Positions 1 to 9,059 of a DNA stretch of 64,000 nt are shown piece after piece (within the stretch, counting starts at the first letter, position 1; each line of letters starts with the position of its first letter). Position numbers and translations under genes: made by a program. Source of the DNA: Bradyrhizobium guangzhouense (lineage in GTDB: Bacteria > Pseudomonadota > Alphaproteobacteria > Rhizobiales > Xanthobacteraceae); NCBI RefSeq assembly GCF_004114955.1, contig NZ_CP030053.1, forward strand, positions 6,984,001-7,048,000. Direction: 5' to 3'. Below the pieces are notes generated by a model. It was not told the origin of the DNA. It saw nothing but the letters and a program-made list of their open reading frames with translations, and searched no databases.

Positions 1-1
1 G

Positions 2-1501
2 TTCCTGGAGCACTTCGGAATCCGGCCCGACAGCGCGGATGCCTATGCCTTCACCTCGGTCGAGTTCGAGAAATCCGCCGGCCGGTTCGGGAAGCTCGGC
101 GGCTTCGCTCATCTGAAGACGCTGATCGACCGCTTGCGCAACGATGTCGGCGAAAAGCGCGCCATGCTGGTCGACGGCGGTGATCTCTGGCAGGGCACGG
201 GCCTTGCCAACGTCATGCAGGGCCGCGACATGGTGGAGGTCGCCAACCTGCTCGGCATCGAGGCGATGACCGGGCATTGGGAGTTCACCTATGGCGAGCA
301 GGCGCTGCGCGACAATCTCGAGCACTTCAAAGGCGAGTTTCTGGCGCAGAACGTCTTCCTGACCGAGGAGGCCGCGTTCAACGACGCCCCGGCCTTCGAC
401 AAGGCGACGGGGCGCGTGTTCAAGCCGTCAATCATCAAGGAGCTCGGTGGCCATCGCGTCGCCGTCATCGGCCAGGCCTTTCCTTACGTGCCGATCGCGC
501 ATCCCAAGCGGTTCACGCCGGACTGGACCTTTGGCATCCGCGAGGAGGAGCTGCAGAAGCATGTCGATGCCTTGCGCGGCGCCGACAAGGTCGACGCGGT
601 GATCCTGCTGTCGCACAACGGCATGGACGTCGACCTCAAGCTCGCAAGCCGTGTGAGCGGCATCGACGTCATCCTCGGCGGCCACACCCATGATGCCGTG
701 CCGCAGCCGATTGCGGTGAAGAATGCCGGCGGCACCACACTCGTCACCAATGCCGGCTCCAACGGGAAATTTCTTGCCGTGCTCGATCTCGCGCTCGACA
801 AGGGCAAGATCGGCGACGTCAGATATCATCTGCTGCCGGTTTATTCCGAGCTGTTGAAGCCCGATCCAGCGATGGCCGAGCTGATCGGAAAGCTGCGCGC
901 GCCACATGTCACCGACTGGTCGGAAAAGGTCGCAACGCCGGACCGGCTGCTTTATCGTCGTGACAATTTCGCCGGCCCCATCGACCAGCTGATCTGCACC
1001 GCGCTGCGCACCGAACTCGATGCCGAGATCGCACTGTCGCCGGGCTTCCGCTGGGGCATCACCGCGCTATCAGGCCAGCCGATCACGATGGAAGACGTGC
1101 TCGCCGAGACCGCGATCACCTATCCCGAAACCTATGTGCAGGAGATGACGGGCGCGGAGATCAAGGACGTGCTGGAAGACGTCTGCGACAATCTCTTCAA
1201 TGCCGATCCCTACCATCAGCAGGGCGGCGACATGGTGCGCGCCGGCGGGCTCAGCTATACCTGTAGCCCCAACAACGCGATTGGCAGCCGCATCTCCGAG
1301 CTGAAGCTCGACAATGGCAGGGCGATCAGCGCCGGCAGACACTACAAGGTCGCGGGCTGGGCCTCGGTCAACGGCCAGCAGGGCGCGCCGGTGTGGGACG
1401 TCGTTGGCAAATATCTGCGCTCGGGCCGGATGTTCCAGGAGAAGCTCGGAAGCGGCGTCACGCTCAAGGGCGTGGACGGCAATCCGGGCATCGCAGGATA
1501 G
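2..1501 (+). CDS. soxB: Thiosulfohydrolase SoxB, 5' end outside window
   Basis: The frame is open from the first bases of the window and gives 499 residues, so only the N-terminus (signal peptide and first metal motif) is missing from a protein usually near 560 residues. It is a metallophosphatase/5'-nucleotidase-fold protein. Visible motifs are GGFAHL, DGGDLWQG, TGHWEFTYG (the SoxB form of the GNHE motif of 5'-nucleotidases) and ILGGHTHD. The C-terminal nucleotidase-like domain contains VNGQQGAPVW. SoxB is the periplasmic dimanganese enzyme that hydrolyses sulfate from the SoxYZ-bound cysteine S-thiosulfonate during thiosulfate oxidation. The stop is followed after 2 bases by a DsrE-like gene, probably co-transcribed. 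Other sox genes are not in the window and may lie to the left. Confidence 0.93.
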   Translation, partial: FLEHFGIRPDSADAYAFTSVEFEKSAGRFGKLGGFAHLKTLIDRLRNDVGEKRAMLVDGGDLWQGTGLANVMQGRDMVEVANLLGIEAMTGHWEFTYGEQALRDNLEHFKGEFLAQNVFLTEEAAFNDAPAFDKATGRVFKPSIIKELGGHRVAVIGQAFPYVPIAHPKRFTPDWTFGIREEELQKHVDALRGADKVDAVILLSHNGMDVDLKLASRVSGIDVILGGHTHDAVPQPIAVKNAGGTTLVTNAGSNGKFLAVLDLALDKGKIGDVRYHLLPVYSELLKPDPAMAELIGKLRAPHVTDWSEKVATPDRLLYRRDNFAGPIDQLICTALRTELDAEIALSPGFRWGITALSGQPITMEDVLAETAITYPETYVQEMTGAEIKDVLEDVCDNLFNADPYHQQGGDMVRAGGLSYTCSPNNAIGSRISELKLDNGRAISAGRHYKVAGWASVNGQQGAPVWDVVGKYLRSGRMFQEKLGSGVTLKGVDGNPGIAG

Positions 1502-1503
1502 CG

Positions 1504-1962
1504 ATGATGCGGTCGCAAATTGTTCGCGCGATCATGCTGGTGCTGCTCGCCTGGGCCGCGGCGCCAGCCGCGTTTGCACAAGAGGTGCCGCTACAGGACA
1601 AGCCGTTCGCCGAGCACAAGATCGTGCTGCAGCTCTCCGACGCCGATGCCAGGAAGCAAGCGCTGGTGCTGAGCGTCGCCAACAATCTGCTGAAGGCCTA
1701 TGATCCCGACAAGATTGCGGTCGAAGTCGTCACCTTCGGCCCCGGCATCGATCTGCTGCTGGCAGGCAGCGAGCGCCGCAAGCAGGTGGAAAGCCTGATC
1801 GCGCAGGGCGTGCGCTTCGACATCTGCCTCAACACCGTCGACACGATCGAGCGCGAAACGGGCAAACGGCCCGAGTTCATCCCGGCGGCGACGCCGGTGC
1901 AGGTGGGCGTGGGGCAGATCCTGTTTCTGGCGGAGAATGGGTACACGGTGGTGAGGCCTTAG
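1504..1962 (+). CDS. Exported DsrE/DsrF-like sulfur-relay family protein
   Basis: This is a 152-residue protein. The start at 1504 was chosen because it gives a clear Sec signal peptide (hydrophobic MLVLLAWAAAPAAFA, cleavage expected after AFA) two bases after the soxB stop. The mature part is a single DsrE/DsrF-like domain (KIVLQLSD, NNLLKAYDPDKIAVEVVTFGPG, LIAQGVRFDICLNTVD). Such periplasmic DsrE-family proteins are often found beside sox genes. A role in handling protein-bound sulfane sulfur is plausible but inferred from context. I see one cysteine (in FDICLNT), at the place where active members carry theirs. Confidence 0.82.
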   Translation: MMRSQIVRAIMLVLLAWAAAPAAFAQEVPLQDKPFAEHKIVLQLSDADARKQALVLSVANNLLKAYDPDKIAVEVVTFGPGIDLLLAGSERRKQVESLIAQGVRFDICLNTVDTIERETGKRPEFIPAATPVQVGVGQILFLAENGYTVVRP

Positions 1963-2009
1963 GGGGCGCCCCAGACAGCGTTGTGGAACGTCATCGCCGC
2001 ATACTCGCT

Positions 2010-2108
2010 GTCATTCCCCGCGTAGGCGGGGAATCCAGTACGCCGCAGCCCCTCCGTACCCCTCGCCGTCTCTGGAATACTGGATCGCCCGCCTTCGCGG
2101 GCGATGAC
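2010..2108. repeat. Intergenic palindromic element, GTCATTCC type
   Basis: The outer ends are GTCATTCCCCGCGTAGGCGGGG and GCCTTCGCGGGCGATGAC. Each end is itself a small hairpin, and the arms ATCCAGTA/TACTGGAT pair with each other. It sits between the DsrE-like gene and the persulfide dioxygenase. It shares the GTC-R-T-Y ... GAYGAC end pattern with the elements at 4903, 13032, 14472, 35528 and 62484. Confidence 0.75.
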
Positions 2109-2239
2109 AGCAGTGGGTGGGGCCGCCATCGCGCCACGATTAAAATCTTCTAAAATTTCTTCCCCGCGCAGTGAATTACTTCTCCTTCTACCCTCCGGCG
2201 TAGTAGAATTCTCGAAATCACTCCACGCCGGGTCCTGCC

Positions 2240-3280
2240 ATGATCTTCCGCCAGCTCTTCGACAGCGTTTCGGGAACCTACAGCTATCTCCTGGCCAGCC
2301 GCCCCGGCGGCGAGGCGCTGATCCTCGATCCCGTGCTGGAAAAGGTCGATCGCTACTGCCAATTGTTGCGCGAGCTCGATCTCAAGCTGGTCAAGGCGGT
2401 CGACACCCATCTGCATGCCGACCATGTCACCGGTCTCGGCGAGCTGCGCGACCGCACCCATTGCGTGACCGTGATGGGTGACCAGACCAAGGCCGACGTG
2501 GTGGCGATGCGCGTCGCCGACGGCGACAAGGTGACGATCGAAGGTCTCGCGCTCGACGTGATGTACACGCCTGGCCATACCGACGATTCCTATTCCTACC
2601 TGATGGGCGACCGCGTCTTCACCGGCGATACGCTTTTGATCCGCGGCACCGGCCGCACCGATTTTCAGAACGGCTCGTCGCGCGCGCAGTACGATTCGAT
2701 TTTCAATCGCCTGCTGAAGCTGCCTGACGAGACGATGGTGTTCCCGGCGCACGACTACAAGGGTGACACCGTCTCCACCATCGGCGAGGAGAGGCGCTAC
2801 AATCCCAGGCTCCAGGTGCGTTCGGTCGACGAATATATCGAGCTGATGGCCAATTTGAAGCTGCCCAATCCGAAGATGATGGACGTGGCGGTGCCCGCCA
2901 ACATGCGCGTCGGCCTGCATCAGGAAGAGCTCGAGAAAGAAGGCCGCGCGCTCAGCGCCGTCGAGGCGATCCGCTCGCTGCATCGGCCCGACATCCTGCT
3001 GGTGGATCTGCGCGAGACCAACGAGCGGATCAAGCACGGCATGCTCGAAGGCGCGCTGCACACGCCCTATCCTGGCATCGAGGAGAGCCTCAAGCCAGGC
3101 GGCATGCTGCGCGAGGTCGCGGCCGCGACGGGGCGCCGCGTCGTGTTCTTCTGCGCGTTCGGCGAGCGCTCGGCGATGGCGGTTACTGCTGCCAAGGAGG
3201 CCGGCCTCTCCAACACCGCCCATATCGCCGGCGGCATCGATGCCTGGAAGAAGGCGGGCGGACCGGTGGTGCAAGCCTGA
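2240..3280 (+). CDS. Persulfide dioxygenase-rhodanese fusion (ETHE1-like)
   Basis: 346 residues. Residues 1-240 are a metallo-beta-lactamase-fold domain with THLHADH (H57, H59, D61, H62), PGHTDD (H113), FTGD (D130) and PAHDY (H171). The spacing of H57, H113 and D130 fits the mononuclear iron ligands of ETHE1-type persulfide dioxygenases. Residues about 245-345 are a rhodanese domain with the active loop CAFGERS (C305). Fusions of this kind oxidise glutathione persulfide to sulfite and move sulfane sulfur. With SoxB and the DsrE-like protein upstream, it suggests local specialisation in sulfur oxidation, here on the cytoplasmic side since no signal peptide is seen. Confidence 0.9.
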   Translation: MIFRQLFDSVSGTYSYLLASRPGGEALILDPVLEKVDRYCQLLRELDLKLVKAVDTHLHADHVTGLGELRDRTHCVTVMGDQTKADVVAMRVADGDKVTIEGLALDVMYTPGHTDDSYSYLMGDRVFTGDTLLIRGTGRTDFQNGSSRAQYDSIFNRLLKLPDETMVFPAHDYKGDTVSTIGEERRYNPRLQVRSVDEYIELMANLKLPNPKMMDVAVPANMRVGLHQEELEKEGRALSAVEAIRSLHRPDILLVDLRETNERIKHGMLEGALHTPYPGIEESLKPGGMLREVAAATGRRVVFFCAFGERSAMAVTAAKEAGLSNTAHIAGGIDAWKKAGGPVVQA

Positions 3281-3342
3281 CGACAGCGCCGCAGGCCCTT
3301 GAGATAGGTCAGGAACCGCATAGATTTCACGCTTAGAAGCGG

Positions 3343-3531
3343 ATGACGCATCACCATCCGGGACCAGCCATGGCCAAACCAGCCAAACCTAGCGAACCGC
3401 CGCAGACCAAGGCCGCAGCCGACAAGGCGAAGCAGCCACCGCCGCCGCGCGACACCGATGACGATTACGAAGACGGCGACATCGCCACGCCGAAGCGTGA
3501 TCGCTACGGGAGTGATGACGAGCCGTTGTGA
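3343..3531 (+). CDS. Small charged low-complexity protein, unknown function
   Basis: 62 residues from 3343, or 53 if translation starts at the second ATG (3370, MAKPAKPSEPP). The protein is rich in Pro, Lys and Asp, with a KQPPPPRDTDDDYEDGD acidic stretch, and is probably disordered. No domain is recognised. It ends just before a palindromic element at 3543. I keep it because the frame is free of rare codons and has start sites close to the preceding gene, but a chance frame cannot be excluded. Confidence 0.5.
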   Translation: MTHHHPGPAMAKPAKPSEPPQTKAAADKAKQPPPPRDTDDDYEDGDIATPKRDRYGSDDEPL

Positions 3532-3542
3532 GGCTCTCCGCC

Positions 3543-3565
3543 GTCGTCCTGGCGAAAGCCAGGAC
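3543..3565. repeat. Single hairpin unit of the GTCGTCCTGGC palindromic family
   Basis: GTCCTGGCGAAAGCCAGGAC forms an 8-bp stem around a GAAA tetraloop. The same unit opens the longer elements at 4903 and 13032, and its complement closes the one at 13032. Here only one half is present, 12 bases after the stop of the small gene. Confidence 0.75.
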
Positions 3566-3679
3566 GGCATTCGTGGTCCTTCACACCACCCGCACTACCT
3601 GCCATGCGCCTGCGTTCATGGACAAATAACCTGATGCCCCGATAGTTTGCACTCTCTTGGGGAGTGAAACGGAACTGCA

Positions 3680-4888
3680 ATGGTCGACGTTCTCGCCGCA
3701 CCGCAGCAAGGCAAGGCGGACAGCGCGCTGCGCACGCTGACCGGGATTTCGATCGCGCATTGGGTCAGCCATTTTCATCTGCTGGTCCTGCCGATGCTGT
3801 TCCCGTTCCTGAAGGTTCGGCTCGGCGTCGGCTATGTCGAGCTCGGCTTCGCGCTCACGGTGTCTGCCGTGGTCTCCGGGCTGACGCAGGCGCCGACCGG
3901 CTATCTCGTCGACCATTTTGGCGCGCGCAAGATCTTGCTCGGCGGACTGACCCTCGGCGGCCTCGCGCTCATCATGCTCGGCCTGCATCTGAGCTACGCC
4001 TCGCTGATCGCCTGCGCCGTGCTGCTCGGGCTCGCCAACAGCGTCTATCATCCGGCCGACTACGCAATCCTCGCCGAGCACATGGACGAGGCGCGGATGG
4101 GCCGCGCGTTTTCGGTGCACACTTTTGCCGGCTATTTTGGTGGCGCGGTTGCGCCGGCGATCGTCGCAGCACTGATCACGGTGTCCGGCGGCGTCGGCGC
4201 GCTGCTCGCCTCGGGCGCGATCGGCGTGCTGGTGGCGGTGCTGCTGGTTGTCATGGCCATTCCCGATGCCGGCGCGCACAAGACCAGGCCCGGCAACGCG
4301 GATGCTCCGAAGCAGGCGATCATCACGCCGGCGCTGATCACGCTGACCGCGCTGTTCATGCTGCTCAGCCTGTCGGTGGCCGGCATCAACAATTTTGGCG
4401 TGGTCGCGCTGATGAGCGGCTACGGCGCGACGTATTCGGTTGCGAACGTCGCGCTGACCGCGTTCCTCGGGTCCAGCGCCGTGGGCGTGCTCGCCGGCGG
4501 CTTCCTCGCCGACCACACCGAGCGTCACGGCTATGTGGCCGCCGCCTGCTTTGCGGCCAATGCCGTCATCGTGCTGCTGATCGCGTTGGTGACGCTGCCG
4601 GGCTGGGCGCTCACCGCCACGATGGCTACCGCGGGCTTCCTCTCGGGCGTGATCGCGCCGTCGCGGGACATGCTGGTGCGCAATGCCGCACCTCCCGGTG
4701 CAGCGGGGCGCGCTTTCGGCATCGTCTCCACCGGCTTCAATCTCGGCGGCATCGTCTCACCGCTGCTGTTCGGCTGGATCATGGACCAGAGCGCGCCGCA
4801 CTGGGTGTTCGGGGCGTCGGTGATCTTCATGCTGGCGACGGTGGTGCTGTCGCCGTTCACCGAGCGGAAGACGCAAGCCGGGGCGTAG
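3680..4888 (+). CDS. MFS transporter, fosmidomycin-resistance (Fsr)-like
   Basis: 402 residues with about 12 hydrophobic segments. The N-terminus SIAHWVSHFHLLVLPMLFPF is the typical opening of Fsr-type major facilitator proteins. The loop 2-3 motif is DHFGARKILLGG (MFS motif A, usually GxLaDrxGrkxxl). These are inner-membrane proton antiporters or uptake carriers. Substrate is not predictable from sequence. The gene stands alone between two palindromic elements, on the same strand as the sulfur genes but 115 bases or more from its neighbours. Confidence 0.85.
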   Translation: MVDVLAAPQQGKADSALRTLTGISIAHWVSHFHLLVLPMLFPFLKVRLGVGYVELGFALTVSAVVSGLTQAPTGYLVDHFGARKILLGGLTLGGLALIMLGLHLSYASLIACAVLLGLANSVYHPADYAILAEHMDEARMGRAFSVHTFAGYFGGAVAPAIVAALITVSGGVGALLASGAIGVLVAVLLVVMAIPDAGAHKTRPGNADAPKQAIITPALITLTALFMLLSLSVAGINNFGVVALMSGYGATYSVANVALTAFLGSSAVGVLAGGFLADHTERHGYVAAACFAANAVIVLLIALVTLPGWALTATMATAGFLSGVIAPSRDMLVRNAAPPGAAGRAFGIVSTGFNLGGIVSPLLFGWIMDQSAPHWVFGASVIFMLATVVLSPFTERKTQAGA

Positions 4889-4902
4889 CCACAAGTTCAA
4901 CT

Positions 4903-5042
4903 GTCGTCCTGGCGAAAGCCAGGACCCATTACCTCGGGGAGTCGTCGTGCGAAGCTGGTCACTCCGGGTCTTCGCCAAACGTCTCCCGGTGGTTACGGGT
5001 CCCGGATCTGCGCGCGCTTAGGGCGCGCTTGTCCGGGACGAC
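4903..5042. repeat. Palindromic intergenic element, GTCGTCC...GACGAC
   Basis: It begins with GTCGTCCTGGCGAAAGCCAG and ends with CTTGTCCGGGACGAC. It carries the internal ACCCATTACC/GGTGGTTACGGGT inverted pair and occupies most of the MFS-amidohydrolase gap. Same family as 13032, 14472 and 62484. Confidence 0.75.
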
Positions 5043-5096
5043 GAGCCGATAGAGTCAGAGCACAACAACAAACAAGACAAAACGGGAAGAAACACC

Positions 5097-6812
5097 ATGA
5101 GCACCCCCGATCTCGTGATCCGCGGCGGCACCGTTGCGGACGGCCATGGCGGCGCGCTGTTCGAGGCCGATGTTGCCATCGCCGGCGGCAGGATCAGCGA
5201 GGTCGGCAAGGTCGCGTCCAAGGGCAAAGAAGAGATCGACGCGCGCGGAAAGCTCGTCACGCCGGGCTTCGTCGACGTGCACACGCATTACGACGGCCAG
5301 GTGACCTGGAGCCAGGACATCACGCCGTCCTCGCAGAACGGCGTCACCACCGCGATCATGGGCAATTGCGGCGTCGGCTTTGCACCATGCAAGCCCGCCG
5401 ATCACACCCGCCTGATCCAGCTGATGGAAGGCGTCGAGGACATTCCCGAGCCGGTGCTCAGCGCCGGCATTCCCTGGGCCTGGGAGAGCTTTCCCGACTA
5501 CATGGACTGGCTGAGCAAGCGCGAATTCGACATCGATGTCGGCGCGCAGCTGCCGCATGCGGCGCTGCGTGTCTACGTCATGGGCGAGCGCGGCGCGCGC
5601 CGCGATCCCTCGACGGCGGAAGACAATGCGGCGATGGCCAAGCTCGCGGGCGAGGCGGTACGGTCCGGCGCGCTCGGCTTCTCGACCTCGCGTACGCTGA
5701 ACCACCGCACCTCGACCGGCGACTTCACGCCGACGCTGAAAGCGGGCGAGGACGAGCTCACCGCAATTGCGGCCGCGATGCACAGCCAGGGCCGCAGCGT
5801 GCTGCAATTCGTGCTCGATCTCTCCACCATCCAGGAAGACCTGCCGATGATGCTGCGGGTGGCCGACAGCACGAAATGCCCGATCTCGTTCTCGATCACG
5901 CAGAACGACAGATCGCCCAACCGCTGGCGCCAGACGCTGGATGAAATCAATGCGGCCGCGAAACGCGGCCTCTCCGTCACGGCGCAGATCGCGGCGCGCC
6001 CGATCGGCCTCCTGCTCGGGCTCGAGCTGTCGCGCAATCCGTTCCAGACTCATCCGAGCTACAGGAGAATCGCGCATCTGCCGCTCGGGGAGAGGCTGGC
6101 ACGACTGCGTCAGGCTGACGTGCACAAGGCAATCCTGAGCGAGACGGCGACGTCGACCGACGATCCGCTGTTCTTCCGGCCCAACTATGACAAGATGTTC
6201 CTGCTCGGCGATCCCCCCGATTACGAGCAGCCGCCGGAGAATGCGCTCGGCCCGCAGGCACGCAAGCAGGGTCGCCAGCCGGAGGAGCTCGCTTACGACG
6301 CGATGCTCTCGGACGGGGGCCGCGGCATGCTCTACGTGCCGTTCCTCAATTATTCCGACGGCAATCTCGACGCGACGCGCGAGATGCTGATCGACCCGCA
6401 ATCGGTGCCTGGCCTCTCCGACGGCGGCGCCCATTGCGGCATCATCTGCGATGCCAGCTTCCCGACCTATCTGCTGACGCACTGGACGCGCGACCGCAAG
6501 CGCGGCGAGAAGCTGACGATCCCCTTCGTGGTCGCGGCGCAGTCGCGCAAGACGGCGCTGTCGGTCGGTCTAACCGATCGCGGGCTGATCGCGCCGGGCT
6601 ACAAGGCCGACATCAACGTGATCGACTACGACCGGCTGCATCTGCATCCGCCGAAGGTGCACTATGATCTGCCGGTCGGGGGACGCAGGCTGCTGCAGGA
6701 CGTCGACGGCTATGACGCCACGATCGTGTCGGGCGTGGTGACGCGGCGGCAGGGCGAGGCCACCGGGCGACGGCCGGGGAAGCTGATTCGGGGCGCGCAG
6801 GGGATGAATTAG
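5097..6812 (+). CDS. N-acyl-D-amino-acid deacylase family amidohydrolase
   Basis: 571 residues, the full length expected for amidohydrolase-3-type enzymes. The N-terminus DLVIRGGTVADG is the usual small beta-sandwich opening. The metal motif VDVHTHYDGQ (H62, H64, D66) starts the TIM barrel, and MGNCGVGFAPC carries the Cys (C91) that bridges the metals in D-aminoacylases. LSDGGAHCG supplies the late catalytic Asp. DINVIDYDRL and VSGVVTRRQGE close the beta-sandwich. The enzymes are cytoplasmic hydrolases of N-acyl-D-amino acids, but many family members act on other cyclic or acylated amides, so the substrate stays open. ATG at 5097 is preceded by GGGAAG. Confidence 0.85.
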   Translation: MSTPDLVIRGGTVADGHGGALFEADVAIAGGRISEVGKVASKGKEEIDARGKLVTPGFVDVHTHYDGQVTWSQDITPSSQNGVTTAIMGNCGVGFAPCKPADHTRLIQLMEGVEDIPEPVLSAGIPWAWESFPDYMDWLSKREFDIDVGAQLPHAALRVYVMGERGARRDPSTAEDNAAMAKLAGEAVRSGALGFSTSRTLNHRTSTGDFTPTLKAGEDELTAIAAAMHSQGRSVLQFVLDLSTIQEDLPMMLRVADSTKCPISFSITQNDRSPNRWRQTLDEINAAAKRGLSVTAQIAARPIGLLLGLELSRNPFQTHPSYRRIAHLPLGERLARLRQADVHKAILSETATSTDDPLFFRPNYDKMFLLGDPPDYEQPPENALGPQARKQGRQPEELAYDAMLSDGGRGMLYVPFLNYSDGNLDATREMLIDPQSVPGLSDGGAHCGIICDASFPTYLLTHWTRDRKRGEKLTIPFVVAAQSRKTALSVGLTDRGLIAPGYKADINVIDYDRLHLHPPKVHYDLPVGGRRLLQDVDGYDATIVSGVVTRRQGEATGRRPGKLIRGAQGMN

Positions 6813-6856
6813 CGGAGGCTGCATGTGAGGCGCGATAGCCGCGCCTCATTCTCAGT

Positions 6857-6882
6857 GTCGCCCCGGCGCAGGCCGGGACGAC
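6857..6882. repeat. Short GTCGCCCCGG palindromic unit
   Basis: GTCGCCCCGGCGCAGGCCGGGACGAC is a single hairpin of the same family as 3543 and 4903. It sits between the convergent amidohydrolase and MFS genes, where it might also act as a bidirectional transcription barrier. Confidence 0.6.
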
Positions 6883-6922
6883 AGCTGGAGGTGTAGCTGG
6901 CAGCGTCTATCCAACCCGCCCC

Positions 6923-8260
6923 TTACGTCGGCGACACTGCGCGCTTCAGCGGCGCCGTCTGCGCCGCGGCACCCCGCGTCAGCCTGGCCTTTTCCGTGTT
7001 CGGCCAGAGCAGCAGCAGGCCGACCACACCGGAGCCGATCATGATCACCGCGTTGATGGTAAATCCGGTCATGTAGCCATCGATCATGCTGCCGGCGCGC
7101 TCGATCACCTTGCCCATCACGTAGGGCGCGATGATGCCCGAGAGCGTGTAGAGCGCGCCATAGATCGCGAGGATGGCGCCGCGCTGCGAGGCCGGGGTGA
7201 ACTCGCCGAGCATCGGCGGGCAGACGACGTAGATCGCGCCGCAGAGACCGGAACCGACCACCAGCAGCGCGATCTGCAAGCCCGCGCCCTGCATGTGCGG
7301 CATCGTTGTGAGAATGAGGCCCCCGATGATCAGCGGCACCGAGCCCAGCACGCCACGCGACATGCGCGTGGTGTAGCCGCGCACCATCATCACCTGCGAG
7401 ATCCAGCCGGTCAGAATCACGATGGTGGCGCCGAACACCCAGGGCAGGATCGAGACCCAGCCGGCGGCGCTCTGCGAGTAGCCAAGTCCCTTGACGATGA
7501 AGGACGTAAACCAGGTGAGTCCGAGCGACAGCGCCCAATAGGCGCCGAAGGTCGCGATCACGCAGCCGAGGAAAGTGCGCGAGGTGAGAAGCCGGATGTA
7601 GGGAATTTTCGGCTCACTGACGGCGAGCGTCTGCGTGTCCTCGAGCGGGCCTTCCTTGCCCAGCGCCAGCCAGGCGCAGACCCAGATCAGCCCGACCACG
7701 CCGAGCGCCCCAAAGGCATAGTGCCAGGAGTGATTGACGATGATCCAGTTCAGCGCCGGCACGGCCAGGATGACGCCGAAGGCCGAGCCTTGCGTCAGGA
7801 CCGCGGTCGGCAGCGTCCGCTTCTCGTCCGGGAACCACTTGTAGATCGCGTGCGTCGCGACAGAAGCCGCCGGACCTTCGCCCGCACCGAGCGCGATGCG
7901 GCAGATCAACAGCGTCGTGAAGCTGACGGTGCCGACCATCGGAAACTGCGCCAGCGCCCAGATCACGGCGAGCGTCAGCAGCACATAGCGCGTCGCCACC
8001 TTGTTGACGAGGAAGCCGACCACGATGGCCGAGATCGAGAACAGGAAGAAGAACGAGGAGCCGAGCAGGCCGAACTGCGCAGGCTCGAGCTTCAGGTCGG
8101 TCATGATCGGCACGCCGGCGAGGCCGACGACGATCTTGTCCGCGAAGTTCACCACCATCAGGAGAAAGAGGAGAAAAGTGACGGTCCAGGCGCCCTCCGG
8201 CGTTGCCGTGGATCCCCCTGCCGTCTTAGCCGCCGCGGACGGCGTTCCCTGAGCGCTCAT
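6923..8260 (-). CDS. MFS transporter, anion:cation symporter (ACS)-like
   Basis: 445 residues when started at the second of two adjacent ATGs (8260), which has GGGGAGA four bases upstream; starts at 8263 or 8290 are possible. About 12 membrane segments follow a short Ala/Thr-rich tail. The segment NFADKIVVGLAGVPIMTDLKL resembles the first helix region of ACS-family sugar-acid/aromatic-acid importers. It is convergent with the amidohydrolase gene; whether they share a substrate is unknown. Confidence 0.82.
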   Translation of the reverse strand: MSAQGTPSAAAKTAGGSTATPEGAWTVTFLLFLLMVVNFADKIVVGLAGVPIMTDLKLEPAQFGLLGSSFFFLFSISAIVVGFLVNKVATRYVLLTLAVIWALAQFPMVGTVSFTTLLICRIALGAGEGPAASVATHAIYKWFPDEKRTLPTAVLTQGSAFGVILAVPALNWIIVNHSWHYAFGALGVVGLIWVCAWLALGKEGPLEDTQTLAVSEPKIPYIRLLTSRTFLGCVIATFGAYWALSLGLTWFTSFIVKGLGYSQSAAGWVSILPWVFGATIVILTGWISQVMMVRGYTTRMSRGVLGSVPLIIGGLILTTMPHMQGAGLQIALLVVGSGLCGAIYVVCPPMLGEFTPASQRGAILAIYGALYTLSGIIAPYVMGKVIERAGSMIDGYMTGFTINAVIMIGSGVVGLLLLWPNTEKARLTRGAAAQTAPLKRAVSPT

Positions 8261-8375
8261 CATTCTCCCCGTATGTCTTTTTGTCGGCACTTTTTGATTT
8301 GGCCGTCTTGGGAGCTAACAACGGCTTGAACGGCAACGCAACCCCGGCATTTCCGCGGCAAGTGTGCTACGCACC

Positions 8376-9059
8376 ATGGAGTTAATTCCGTCCGGCGAAC
8401 AGACCTTGCTGAGCATCCGAAACCTCTCCAAAACCTTCACCTCGGCCGGCGAGCCCGTGCAGGTGCTGCGCGGCGTCGATCTCGACCTCGGTGCGGGCGA
8501 ACGCGTCGCGCTCACAGGCGAATCCGGCAGCGGCAAGAGCACGCTGCTGCATTTGATCGCTGGGTTAGATGCCGCCGATGGCGGCACGATCTGCCTTGAG
8601 GACACCGAGATCACCAAGCTTACAGACGCCGGCCGCGCCGAGGTTCGCCGCGACCGGATCGGTCTCGTGTTTCAGCAGTTCAACTTGATCCCGAGCCTGT
8701 CGGTTGCCGACAATCTTGCTTTCCAGGCCCGCATCGCCGGCCGGCACGATGCGGCCTGGACCAAGGAGCTGATCGAACGGCTCGGGCTCGGCAACCTGCT
8801 CAAGCGTTATCCGGAGCAGATATCAGGCGGCCAGCAGCAGCGGGTCGCGATCGGCCGGGCGCTGGCGACAAAACCCTCGCTGCTGCTCGCGGACGAGCCG
8901 ACCGGCAATCTGGATGAAGCCACCGCCGACGACGTGCTGGCGCTGACGCGCGATCTCGTCGCACGCACGGGCTGCGGTTTCCTGATGGTGACGCACAGCC
9001 TGCACCTGGCCGGCACGCTCGACCGCCACATCGTTCTCCATGCGGGACGGATCGCATGA
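8376..9059 (+). CDS. ABC transporter ATPase, LolD/MacB-type
   Basis: 227 residues from the ATG at 8376; an upstream GTG at 8364 adds four. Walker A is GESGSGKST, Q-loop FQQFNLIPSLSV, signature ISGGQQQRVAIGRAL and Walker B LLLADEPTGNLD. The size and Q-loop region are those of the ATPases serving FtsX-type permeases (MacB, LolD, YknY). The stop overlaps the start of the permease gene by four bases (ATGA), so the two products are translationally coupled. First gene of a three-gene operon with the permease and an AttH-like lipocalin. Confidence 0.9.
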   Translation: MELIPSGEQTLLSIRNLSKTFTSAGEPVQVLRGVDLDLGAGERVALTGESGSGKSTLLHLIAGLDAADGGTICLEDTEITKLTDAGRAEVRRDRIGLVFQQFNLIPSLSVADNLAFQARIAGRHDAAWTKELIERLGLGNLLKRYPEQISGGQQQRVAIGRALATKPSLLLADEPTGNLDEATADDVLALTRDLVARTGCGFLMVTHSLHLAGTLDRHIVLHAGRIA

